Assembly (NCBI GenBank): GCA_050014395.1
Contig: JBEKDK010000094.1
Coordinates: 1 to 13,561 of the forward strand
DNA length: 13,561 nucleotides
Direction of reading: 5' to 3'
Origin: DASPOJ01 sp050014395
GTDB lineage: Bacteria; Acidobacteriota; Terriglobia; Acidiferrales; UBA7541
Both the position numbers and the translations under genes were made by a program. Of this stretch, positions 7,112 through 13,514 are shown one piece after another. The first letter of the stretch is position 1, and every line of letters starts with the position of its first letter. The notes below the pieces were generated by a model. It made no database searches. It worked only from the letters and a program-made list of their open reading frames with translations, and had not been told where the DNA came from.

Positions 7112-7435
7112 GTGACTGTCCGTACGTTGACCAAGCCGGAGACGACCGAAGTGAATCGCTCGGAACTAAGGAAAAAGCAGCGCGCCGTTCTTAAACTCGC
7201 GCGTGGCAATAAGGTCGTGGTCATCTCCGCCAACGACGAAGAAGACGAAAAGCTCGTCCTCGACAAAAAATACTTTGAAGAATTGCTCGAAAGATTGCGC
7301 TCCGTCATGGAAACGCTCGAAATCGCCACGGATCAAAAACTCTTCACTCAAATCCTGCGCGCGTCGAAAGGCCTCGAGAAGGACACGCGCCTCGGCAAAT
7401 TGCATTCGTTCGAGGAGGCGTTTGGGGAGGATTAG
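7112..7435 (+). CDS. Phd/YefM-like type II antitoxin
   Basis: A 107-aa, highly charged protein. An N-terminal region of about 60 residues (VNRSELRKKQRAVLKLARGNKVVVIS, then LVLDKKYFEELLERL) has the Phd/YefM layout: helix, strand pair, then the helix bearing the 'DKKYFEEL' pattern. In this family that part forms the DNA-binding dimer. Residues about 65-107 form a charged helical tail (ASKGLEKDTRLGKLHSFEEAF) of the kind that wraps and blocks the toxin. The GTG start has GGGAGG (7101-7106) 5 nt upstream. It is the first gene of the operon, ends directly against the toxin start, and is probably autoregulatory through the GTAC repeats. Identification is by residue pattern and gene order, not a profile hit. 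Confidence 0.82.
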   Translation: MTVRTLTKPETTEVNRSELRKKQRAVLKLARGNKVVVISANDEEDEKLVLDKKYFEELLERLRSVMETLEIATDQKLFTQILRASKGLEKDTRLGKLHSFEEAFGED

Positions 7436-7774
7436 TTGTTCCGCTCATACTTCACCGCCGACGCGCTTCGAGATATCAAGGCCCTGCCTAAGAACGTAAG
7501 GAACTCTCTCAAAAAGGAGTTCAAGCACAAAATTCACGTCGATCCCGCCGGATGCTCCGAACCGCTCACCGGCCTGCTCCAGGACTTTCGCAGCTTTCAC
7601 CACCGTGAGTACCGCGTCGTCTATCGAGTCTTCGACGAGCTTGGCGCCGTATCTGTGGTTGGAATCGGCAAAAAAGACGAAGCCCATCAAGCCGAAATAT
7701 ACAAGAAACTCGAAGCCCTGGCGGAGAAGGGAAGATTGGCCGAAGCCGTTCTTCGCGCCCTGGAGCGGTCATGA
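7436..7774 (+). CDS. RelE/ParE-superfamily toxin
   Basis: A 112-aa basic protein with the superfamily order: an N-terminal strand (RSYFTADALRDIKALP), two helices, an L-x-G-L segment at about 44-47, and the core HREYRVVYRV at about 56-65, followed by the strand VSVVGIGKKDE and the terminal helix. RelE members cleave ribosome-bound mRNA and ParE members inhibit gyrase. The residues here do not settle which; K79/K80 and Y89 are the only candidates I can see for RelE-like catalytic positions. The start is TTG 7436, immediately after the antitoxin TAG with no gap. GGGGAGG (7424-7430) is 5 nt upstream, inside the antitoxin gene. A weak start plus coupling would hold toxin below antitoxin. The stop overlaps the next start (ATGA). 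Confidence 0.83.
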   Translation: MFRSYFTADALRDIKALPKNVRNSLKKEFKHKIHVDPAGCSEPLTGLLQDFRSFHHREYRVVYRVFDELGAVSVVGIGKKDEAHQAEIYKKLEALAEKGRLAEAVLRALERS

Positions 7775-8457
7775 ACACTCGCAAGCCAAAGATGCTGGAT
7801 GATTTCCCAAAATTCCACGTTGCCAGCGTGCGCCGCGGCGAGACTTCCGCCGATCGATCTACGAGGTTCGAACTCGGCGGGCGATTCGACCGAGTCATCC
7901 AGGGGATTGCCGATGGCTGGTTTTGGCTGCTTACGCTCGACAACAATTGCTTTTGCGCGACGCTAGAGTCACTCGACCAGCAAACTGGGGAAGCGCATCT
8001 AACTTGCAGCGAAAAAGATGAGCCACATGTCGTGGGCCAGGCGCTCTTTTATCTGAGCCCGCGCTGGCAGGCATTCAACGTCTGGATGGTTCTTGATCCA
8101 TCCTGGGGCTGGAAGAGGACTTTGTTTGAGGGAATTGACGCAGTCGCAGAGGAGTACGCGGCGCCGGATGTCTCGATCGTCGACGGTCGCGAAGTGAAAA
8201 TTTGGACCAAGCTTGAACGCGCAGACGGAGCCGGGCGCCAGAGCCGCTACTATCCGGAGGACAATCAGATTGGACCTCCTGATCCCAACACGCGCGTCGT
8301 TCCCGGCGGGTGGGACCACGAACACTGCGCTTTGTGCAACGAGCACATCGAGGCCGGTCAATTCGGGTTTCGCGACCCCGGAGAACGCTGGATGTGCGAG
8401 AAATGCTACCAGCGATACGTGGTGCCCCGCGATCTTTCCTTCGTAGACGAGCTCTAA
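7771..8457 (+). CDS. Uncharacterised 228-aa protein with C-terminal Cys4 zinc module, third gene of the TA unit
   Basis: I do not recognise a functional family. The first 175 residues are mixed alpha/beta and unusually rich in Trp (FWLL, SPRWQAFNVWM, PSWGWKR). The C-terminus has GGWDHEHCALCNEH, with C186-x2-C189, then C209-x2-C212 in WMCEKCYQRYV. This Cys4 pair about 20 residues apart, with nearby His, looks like a treble-clef or LIM-like zinc site. Similar GGWDHEHC...WxCxxCY endings occur, as I recall, in uncharacterised bacterial proteins. The ATG overlaps the toxin TGA by 4 nt, and GGAG at 7762-7765 is 5 nt upstream, so translation is coupled to the toxin. It could be a chaperone, regulator, immunity-type factor, or an unrelated passenger. 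Confidence 0.8.
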   Translation: MNTRKPKMLDDFPKFHVASVRRGETSADRSTRFELGGRFDRVIQGIADGWFWLLTLDNNCFCATLESLDQQTGEAHLTCSEKDEPHVVGQALFYLSPRWQAFNVWMVLDPSWGWKRTLFEGIDAVAEEYAAPDVSIVDGREVKIWTKLERADGAGRQSRYYPEDNQIGPPDPNTRVVPGGWDHEHCALCNEHIEAGQFGFRDPGERWMCEKCYQRYVVPRDLSFVDEL

Positions 8458-8534
8458 TTCGCGCCTGGCCTTTCGGCCGGTCACTGACCGCGCACGTCGC
8501 CAAACGTTTGCCCCGCAGCGAGAGCCCCGCAGTC

Positions 8535-8540
8535 TAAAAT
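8535..8540 (+). promoter_or_regulatory. -10-like hexamer placed for a leaderless transcript
   Basis: TAAAAT (5 of 6 to TATAAT) ends 6 nt before the ATG of the 48-aa gene, so transcription would begin at or next to that ATG. No -35 is well placed (the nearest TTGCCC is 21 bp away) and there is no Shine-Dalgarno. Confidence 0.35.
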
Positions 8541-8546
8541 GTATGC

Positions 8547-8693
8547 ATGGAACGCAAAGTCTTCTGGGTCACATTCTCGGCCCTCGGCCTGATCGCGGAT
8601 TTCGCGTTGCCGCTTTGGTGGGCCGTGATTGCCACCCTCCCCATCGGTTACGCCAGTTGGTGGTTCGCGTACCGCAGCGGCTGGCTTCAGTAG
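8547..8693 (+). CDS. Small predicted membrane protein (48 aa)
   Basis: The 48-codon frame starts MERKVFWVTFSALGL and ends in a TAG at 8691-8693. It reads as a charged N-terminus, a hydrophobic segment (FWVTFSALGLIADFALPLWW), then a second segment (WAVIATLPIGYASWWFAY) and a short polar tail RSGWLQ. This suggests a membrane hairpin with Trp/Tyr at the interfaces. The two segments are joined by PLWW without a polar loop, so one long or re-entrant helix is also possible. It occupies the middle of the otherwise gene-free stretch 8458-8812. Function unknown. The overlapping frame starting at 8543 gives an Arg-rich, less credible peptide. Confidence 0.65.
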   Translation: MERKVFWVTFSALGLIADFALPLWWAVIATLPIGYASWWFAYRSGWLQ

Positions 8694-8744
8694 CTGCGCA
8701 CCCTAGCATTCAATCTCTTCGCGTGCTGAATCCCCTCGTTTCGG

Positions 8745-8753
8745 TGCTATGAT
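8745..8753 (+). promoter_or_regulatory. Extended -10 promoter for the DUF2157 operon
   Basis: TG-C-TATGAT: the TG of an extended -10 lies one base before TATGAT (5 of 6). No good -35 is seen, which extended -10 promoters tolerate. The expected start at about 8760 leaves a leader of about 53 nt before the GTG at 8813. Confidence 0.4.
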
Positions 8754-8812
8754 TCCGGCCAGTTGAGTTAGCACGATCAAGCTCCCTGTCCCCGTCGGCT
8801 CGGAGCACGCAC

Positions 8813-9991
8813 GTGAAACCGCCCACCCAACTCGAAGCGCAAATCTCGCGGTGGATCGAAGCCGGCGTAATCGACGCACAGACCGCCGAGCGCATCCGCG
8901 CGTTCGAGGCCGGCCAAGAGCGTCGCGCCACCCTGCGATGGCCCGTACTGTTGGCCATGGTCTTCGGAGCCATGCTTCTGGCCGCCGGGATCACGTTATT
9001 CGTCGCCGCGCATTGGATCGACCTTTCGCCCGCCGAACGCTTTTCATTGGTTCTCTTGATGGTGGCTGTATTCCACGCCGGCGGCGCCGCGCTGTCGACC
9101 CGCTTCCCGGCGATGTCCACCACGCTGCACGCCATCGGGACGATTGTCCTGGGCGCGGCGATATTCCTCACCGCGCAGATTTTCAATCTCCATGAAGATT
9201 GGGCGACGGGAATCCTGCTGTGGGCCGTCGGCGCCGCAGTCGGCTATCTGCTTCTGCGAGATTGGGTACAAGCCGCGCTGGTTGCTCTCTTGGCGCCGGC
9301 GTGGCTCAGTTGCCAGTGGGGCATCACAACCGAGTGGCACACGGGTGGCGATCATATTCTGGCTATTGGTTTGGTCCTGCTTTCGCTGTCCTACTTATCC
9401 GCGCGCGTTGGAGACGATGTGAGCACGGTGCGCCGCGTGCTCGTGTGGATCGGGGGCTTCGCGGTGCTTCCCTGCGTTGCAATCGCCATAGCAATAGCCA
9501 TCCAGGAAGGATATCCGTACCGAGCGCAATGGGAATCTCATCTGTCCGTGGGAATTCAATTGATGGGTTGGACCGTGGCCCTGGTGGGCCCTCTGCTTCT
9601 TGCGTGGATCTTGCGAGGCCGCGCGGCCTGGATCAATCTGCTATGGGCTGTATGGGCCTGCACGTTGGTGATCACCGCGCGCCACACTCAGGCCTATGCA
9701 GGACAAGAAATACGCGACAACGTCTCTATGACGCTGGCGCTGTATGCCCTAAGCGCGCTGGGAGCTGTCGCGTTGGTTGCCTGGGGGCTGTACGAGAAAA
9801 GAAAAGAGCGGCTGAATCTGGGCATCGCCGGTTTCGCGCTCTGCGTTCTGTACTTCTATTTCGATAGTTTCATGGACAAGATGGGGCGCTCAGAGAGCCT
9901 CCTGCTCCTGGGCGTTCTGTGTTTGGCTGGCGGATTCGCTCTTGAGCGGACGCGCCGCCGGCTAGTGGCCAGGCTGGAGACAGACCGATGA
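8813..9991 (+). CDS. DUF2157-type polytopic membrane protein
   Basis: 392 aa. The soluble N-terminus (about 1-40) has the pattern LEAQISRWIEAGVIDAQTAERI, typical of DUF2157. It is followed by about ten hydrophobic segments. The first pair carries the family-like FGAMLLAAGITLFVAAHW...LSPAERF at about 51-77. The C-terminal half continues as regularly spaced membrane helices and ends in a basic tail (RTRRRLVARLETDR). The biochemical role of the family is unknown; gene order with GDYXXLXY-domain proteins is a known recurrent pairing. The start is GTG with GGAG (8802-8805) 7 nt upstream. The TGA overlaps the ATG of the next gene, so the two products are made together and probably act together in the membrane. 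Confidence 0.87.
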   Translation: MKPPTQLEAQISRWIEAGVIDAQTAERIRAFEAGQERRATLRWPVLLAMVFGAMLLAAGITLFVAAHWIDLSPAERFSLVLLMVAVFHAGGAALSTRFPAMSTTLHAIGTIVLGAAIFLTAQIFNLHEDWATGILLWAVGAAVGYLLLRDWVQAALVALLAPAWLSCQWGITTEWHTGGDHILAIGLVLLSLSYLSARVGDDVSTVRRVLVWIGGFAVLPCVAIAIAIAIQEGYPYRAQWESHLSVGIQLMGWTVALVGPLLLAWILRGRAAWINLLWAVWACTLVITARHTQAYAGQEIRDNVSMTLALYALSALGAVALVAWGLYEKRKERLNLGIAGFALCVLYFYFDSFMDKMGRSESLLLLGVLCLAGGFALERTRRRLVARLETDR

Positions 9992-10509
9992 GCGGCACGC
10001 GCAAAGGATTAATTGTCGGTGCGATCCAGATCGCCTTGGTTTTGAGCCTCGGCGCAAAGTTGCTCTCAGACCGCATCACGCGGCCGCGCGGCTGGGCCCT
10101 GGCTCAGGTCTACGATCCGGATATGCCCATCCGTGGCCGCTACCTTTCCGAGCGGTTGCAATTGCCGGCGGTGGGTTTCTCCTACCAGCCGCCGCAAGAA
10201 TATGTCGACGAGTGGGTGGCCAATCGGCGGTGGGCCTACTTGGAAGTTGACGAAGGCCAAGTAAGAGCTTATGCACGGGGGTCGGGGGCGGGCGCTTGGA
10301 TTTATTTGCACAGGAATGCGGACGGATCCTTGGTTGCGTTCACCGAGGAGCCTGTCGCGGTGTTCATCTCCGAGACCGCAGAGATTCCCGTTCTGAAGAC
10401 CGGTCAGGAATTGTGGGTCGAAGTGACCTTGCCGACGAAGGGACCTCCGCGCCCAATTCGCATCGGGCTCAAGACGAATGGAGTTTTGACCCCCGTCAAG
10501 GTTGACTAG
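9988..10509 (+). CDS. GDYXXLXY-like membrane-anchored protein, partner of the DUF2157 protein
   Basis: 173 aa. One N-terminal transmembrane helix (GLIVGAIQIALVLSLGAKLL, about 7-26) anchors a domain outside the cytoplasm. PIRGRYLSERLQL at about 47-59 sits where the family signature GDYxxLxY belongs. Here Asp is replaced by Arg, and the later L and Y positions by E and L, so the signature is degenerate. The rest is beta-rich (WAYLEVDEGQVRAYA, IPVLKTGQELWVEVTLP). The ATG overlaps the upstream TGA, and GGAG (9976-9979) is 8 nt upstream. Function unknown. Assignment rests on position, size, topology and the partial motif. Confidence 0.75.
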   Translation: MSGTRKGLIVGAIQIALVLSLGAKLLSDRITRPRGWALAQVYDPDMPIRGRYLSERLQLPAVGFSYQPPQEYVDEWVANRRWAYLEVDEGQVRAYARGSGAGAWIYLHRNADGSLVAFTEEPVAVFISETAEIPVLKTGQELWVEVTLPTKGPPRPIRIGLKTNGVLTPVKVD

Positions 10510-10584
10510 GGCGTGGCCCGAATCGGGAGTATTCCCGCAATGGAACCCGATTGCGTCTTGGAGAGCCCGAGGGTAAAAATCTGT

Positions 10585-10612
10585 TTGCTTTTTCTTCGCC
10601 TTCTGGTATTAT
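10585..10612 (+). promoter_or_regulatory. recA promoter with extended -10
   Basis: TTGCTT (10585-10590), 16 bp, then TATTAT (10607-10612), preceded by TG at 10604-10605 to make an extended -10 (TG-G-TATTAT). The expected start at about 10619 gives a leader of about 110 nt before the recA GTG. Confidence 0.55.
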
Positions 10613-10658
10613 CCCCACCGTGACGCGAAAAACTCACAAAAAGTCGTTGCGCCGCGCC

Positions 10659-10677
10659 GTAAACTTTCTGGTAAACT
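10659..10677 (+). repeat. Direct repeat GTAAACT-N5-GTAAACT in the recA leader
   Basis: Two exact 7-bp copies at 10659-10665 and 10671-10677, 12 bp apart, about 40 bp downstream of the predicted transcript start. LexA sites of some groups are direct repeats, so this is a candidate SOS operator. I know of no consensus for this lineage to match it against. Confidence 0.4.
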
Positions 10678-10729
10678 CAGCGGCCGCGGCAGGATTCGCG
10701 CCCCCGAACCGCCCCCAACGAGGTGAATT

Positions 10730-11890
10730 GTGACCGACGAAAAAGCAAAAATCTTGGATTCCGCAATCGCGCAAATTGAAAAGCAATACGGCAAGGGCTC
10801 GATCATGCGCCTGGGCAACCGCGACGTTTTGGTGCCGGTCAGCGTGATCTCCACGGGGTCGATCTCTCTGGATGCGGCGCTTGGCGTGGGCGGCTTGCCG
10901 CGCGGCCGCGTAGTTGAGATTTACGGCCCGGAATCCGGTGGCAAAACCACGCTCACGCTGCACGTGATCGCCGAAGCGCAAAAATCGGGCGGCCAGGCGG
11001 CGTTCATCGACGCCGAGCACGCGCTCGACCCGGCCTACGCGCGAAAACTCGGCGTGGACGTGGACAACTTGCTCGTCTCGCAGCCTGACAACGGCGAGCA
11101 AGCGCTTGAAATCGCCGAGACGCTTATCCGCTCCAACGCCGTCGACATCGTCGTGGTGGATTCGGTTGCCGCGCTGGTGCCGCGCGCCGAACTCGAAGGC
11201 GATATGGGCGATCCGCAGATGGGTTTGCAGGCGCGGCTGATGTCGCAGGCCCTGCGCAAGCTCACCGCGATCGTATCGAAATCCCGCACCTGCTTGATCT
11301 TCATCAATCAGATTCGCGAGAAAATCGGCGTGATGTTCGGCAATCCCGAAACCACCACCGGCGGCCGCGCGCTGAAGTTCTACTCCTCGATCCGCATCGA
11401 TATTCGCCGCATTCAATCCATCAAAGAAGGCGATCGCGTGATCGGTTCGCGCACGCGCGGCAAAGTGGTGAAGAACAAAGTGGCCGCGCCGTTCCGTGAA
11501 GCCGAATTCGACATCATCTACGGCGAAGGAATTTCGCGCGAAGGCGATTTGATCGACGTCGGCGTCGAGCAGGGCGTTCTCGAAAAAAGCGGTACGTGGA
11601 TTTCTTTCGGCAGCGAGCGCCTGGGCCAGGGCCGCGAAAACGCGCGCCAACTCCTGAAGGAAAACCACGACGTGCGCGACAAACTCGAAGCGGTGCTGCG
11701 GAAAAAGCTGGGGGTGCCGGGTGTCGCCACTTCGTCGAACGGCTCTTCCGCCAACGGCAATTCCGCCACGGCGCCCGCATCCCCGTCGGCATCGGCGTCC
11801 AATTCGGCAGCCGCGGAGAAGCCCGCGGTGCACGCCGCGGCGGCAACAGCCGCTGCCGGCGCAGCCGCGAAGGCCCGTCCAACTCGTTGA
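10730..11890 (+). CDS. recA: Recombinase A
   Basis: ATP-dependent strand-exchange protein that also triggers LexA self-cleavage in the SOS response. Walker A GPESGGKTT is at 66-74, with catalytic E96 in FIDAEHALDP. Walker B VVVDSVAALVP is at 141-151. Loop L1 is in GDMGDPQMGLQARLMSQALRKL, N193/Q194 is in FINQIR, and loop L2 is GVMFGNPETTTGG at 200-212. The core is complete and ungapped. The start is GTG with GAGGTG 4 nt upstream. The last 50 or so residues form an Ala/Ser/Asn-rich, low-complexity tail with a slightly basic end, unlike the short acidic tail of E. coli RecA, which damps DNA binding. The protein is 386 aa, against about 350 usually. No recX follows it. Confidence 0.98.
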   Translation: MTDEKAKILDSAIAQIEKQYGKGSIMRLGNRDVLVPVSVISTGSISLDAALGVGGLPRGRVVEIYGPESGGKTTLTLHVIAEAQKSGGQAAFIDAEHALDPAYARKLGVDVDNLLVSQPDNGEQALEIAETLIRSNAVDIVVVDSVAALVPRAELEGDMGDPQMGLQARLMSQALRKLTAIVSKSRTCLIFINQIREKIGVMFGNPETTTGGRALKFYSSIRIDIRRIQSIKEGDRVIGSRTRGKVVKNKVAAPFREAEFDIIYGEGISREGDLIDVGVEQGVLEKSGTWISFGSERLGQGRENARQLLKENHDVRDKLEAVLRKKLGVPGVATSSNGSSANGNSATAPASPSASASNSAAAEKPAVHAAAATAAAGAAAKARPTR

Positions 11891-11911
11891 GCTGCCGTGA
11901 TTCGCGCTGAT

Positions 11912-11946
11912 TTCGGCCAACGCCGCCTTCCGCGGCGTTGGCCGAA
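11912..11946 (+). terminator. Strong hairpin downstream of recA
   Basis: A perfect inverted repeat of 15 bp (11912-11926 with 11932-11946) encloses the 5-nt loop CTTCC. It begins 22 bp after the recA stop and is well placed as a transcription end or 3' mRNA stabiliser. No T-run follows, so classical intrinsic termination is not certain. Confidence 0.6.
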
Positions 11947-11968
11947 TAGCCAATTGCGACTGGCCAAA

Positions 11969-11980
11969 CGTACATGTACG
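11969..11980. repeat. 12-bp perfect palindrome CGTACATGTACG
   Basis: Between the recA hairpin and the PBP promoter (its -35 starts at 12008). A symmetric site of this kind could bind a dimeric regulator. It contains two GTAC elements, like the operator candidate at 7059-7102. Role unknown. Confidence 0.4.
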
Positions 11981-12007
11981 CTCACGCGCCGCGTGCAACG
12001 TTGCGGC

Positions 12008-12037
12008 TTGCCCGCGGCATCTCACCTTACATAGAAT
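12008..12037 (+). promoter_or_regulatory. Promoter of the penicillin-binding transpeptidase gene
   Basis: TTGCCC (12008-12013), 18 bp, TAGAAT (12032-12037, 5 of 6). The predicted start at about 12043 lies downstream of the in-frame GTG at 12039, which therefore would not be in the mRNA. This supports translation from ATG 12105 with a leader of about 60 nt. Confidence 0.5.
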
Positions 12038-12104
12038 AGTGCACGGTACATGGCTTTCCTCGCGGCCGGGCACTACAAACCCCGCGGTAAGTCACCGGGC
12101 CTTT

Positions 12105-13364
12105 ATGCGGAGACACGACTCAATTCGCCGAGCGTTGGCGCTCGCAGCATGCGCGCTGGTAGCTTCGATCTCGCCCGCTTCGATGTGGAGCGCGGGGACG
12201 AGCACGACGTCACGTACGACGGCGCGCGCGACGCCGACGAGCACAAAGACCCACGCGACCACGGCGCGCGCGGCGACAACTACTACGACGACCGCGGCGC
12301 ACAAGCGCCCGGTGAAGCACTACTACGGCGTGCCGACCTACGCCAACTCCACCGTCGGTGACGACGCCGAATACGACGATCCAGTAGTGCGCCAAGCGGC
12401 GGTGGATGCGCTGGGCCGTTACAATGGCGCGGTGGTCGCGATCGATCCGAACAATGGCCGCATCCTCACCGTCGTAAATCAGCAGCTCGCATTCTCCGCC
12501 GGATTCATTCCGTGCTCCACGATCAAGCCGGTGATCGCGCTCGCCGCGCTGGGCCAAGGCGTAATCAATCAGGACAGCATGCTCGAGGTTGCGCGCCGCC
12601 GTTACATGAATCTCACCGAAGCGCTGGCGCACTCGAACAACGAATTTTTCGCGGATCTCGGCCGGCAGACGGGTTTTGACACCGTGCTGCACTACGCGCG
12701 GATGATGGGGCTGGGGGCGCGCACCGGCTACGACATCCCCGAAGAGCAGTCCGGCGTGCTGCCCACGGCGCCGCCGCCGAACGGTGGCGTGGGCCGCATG
12801 TCCAGCTTCGGCGAAGGCATTCAGATCACGCCGCTCGAGCTGGGCTCCGTCGTCGCGACGATCGCCAACGGCGGCACGCAGTATTACCTGCAATATCCGC
12901 GCACGCCCGAAGCGCGCGACGCCTTCGAGCCGCGCGTGAAAAACCAGCTCGCGATCGAATCCCTGCTGCCCGAGGTTCGCGACGGCATGCTGGCCGCCGT
13001 CCTTTACGGCACCGCGCAGCGCAGTTGGGATTACGTCGGCGAGCAGCCGCTGGGCAAGACCGGCTCGTGCTCCGATTCCACTTCGCGCATCGGCTGGTTC
13101 GCGTCATACGCCGACGAGCTGCATCCGCGCATCGTGCTCGTCGTGCTGATGCGCGGACACAATCACGTCGTCCAAGGTCCCACCGCCGCGGAAATCGCCG
13201 GCCGCATCTACCATCGCTTGCACGAAGAGAATTATCTCTCCTCGGACATCGCCAGTTGGGAATCGAAGCCTTCGTCGCCGGCCGCTCCAAATTCCGCCGC
13301 CGCAGCCAGCGCGTTCGTCTCCCAAGGTCCTCCTGCAACACAAGTCTCCGGCTCCAATCCTTAG
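12105..13364 (+). CDS. Penicillin-binding transpeptidase-domain protein, exported
   Basis: Acyl-serine D,D-transpeptidase fold, expected to act on peptidoglycan in the periplasm. From ATG 12105 (419 aa): a signal or anchor segment (IRRALALAACALVASISPAS, about 8-27), a Thr/Ala-rich low-complexity linker at about 30-66, then the catalytic domain. That domain has S138-T-I-K141 (SxxK nucleophile), S178-N-N180 (SxN) and K318-T-G320 (KTG). The KTG box reads KTGSC, where class B PBPs usually have KTGTA. There is no glycosyltransferase and no N-terminal PBP dimerisation domain, so it is a short stand-alone enzyme. The C-terminus is another Ala/Ser/Pro-rich tail. An in-frame GTG at 12039 would add 22 residues ahead of the signal and lies upstream of the predicted transcript start. 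No Shine-Dalgarno precedes the chosen ATG, so the start is moderate confidence. A class D beta-lactamase-like role is less likely. Confidence 0.85.
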   Translation: MRRHDSIRRALALAACALVASISPASMWSAGTSTTSRTTARATPTSTKTHATTARAATTTTTTAAHKRPVKHYYGVPTYANSTVGDDAEYDDPVVRQAAVDALGRYNGAVVAIDPNNGRILTVVNQQLAFSAGFIPCSTIKPVIALAALGQGVINQDSMLEVARRRYMNLTEALAHSNNEFFADLGRQTGFDTVLHYARMMGLGARTGYDIPEEQSGVLPTAPPPNGGVGRMSSFGEGIQITPLELGSVVATIANGGTQYYLQYPRTPEARDAFEPRVKNQLAIESLLPEVRDGMLAAVLYGTAQRSWDYVGEQPLGKTGSCSDSTSRIGWFASYADELHPRIVLVVLMRGHNHVVQGPTAAEIAGRIYHRLHEENYLSSDIASWESKPSSPAAPNSAAAASAFVSQGPPATQVSGSNP

Positions 13365-13464
13365 TCCGACCCTCCGCTCTGTTTCACCGTTCGCCGTCGC
13401 CGCTCGCCGCAATTTTTCGTTTCTCCGTTTCGCGTGAAATAGCGTAGGATGTGCGGGTTTTGCT

Positions 13465-13480
13465 GCCCGCCGCGGCGGGC
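13465..13480. repeat. 16-bp perfect GC palindrome ahead of the last gene
   Basis: GCCCGCCGCGGCGGGC is its own reverse complement and is flanked by TGC and GCA, which could extend the stem past a one-base bulge. It lies 34 bp before the ATG at 13515. It could be a hairpin in the leader or a terminator-like structure for the PBP gene, without a T-run. Confidence 0.35.
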
Positions 13481-13514
13481 GCACGCGCTGCGTGGCGCGC
13501 GACGGAGGAAATAG

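Noticed and set aside
8464..8480. GGCC-TTTC-GGCC hairpin after the zinc-module gene as terminator
   Set aside because: Short stem without a T-run; could be chance in GC-rich sequence.
10524..10537. Small hairpin CGGGA-GTAT-TCCCG after the GDYXXLXY-like gene
   Set aside because: Only 5 bp of stem and no T-run; not enough for a terminator call.
10551..10733. 60-aa frame ending in the recA start codon, possible leader peptide
   Set aside because: TTG start, no Shine-Dalgarno, and the likely recA promoter -35/-10 lie inside it, so its start would not be transcribed from that promoter.
10634..12073. 479-aa open frame antisense to recA
   Set aside because: recA is certain on the plus strand; this frame has no protein-like features and spans the hairpin and PBP promoter.
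12039..12104. GTG 12039 as the start of the transpeptidase
   Set aside because: It lies just before the predicted transcript start at about 12043 and would bury the signal peptide behind 22 polar residues.
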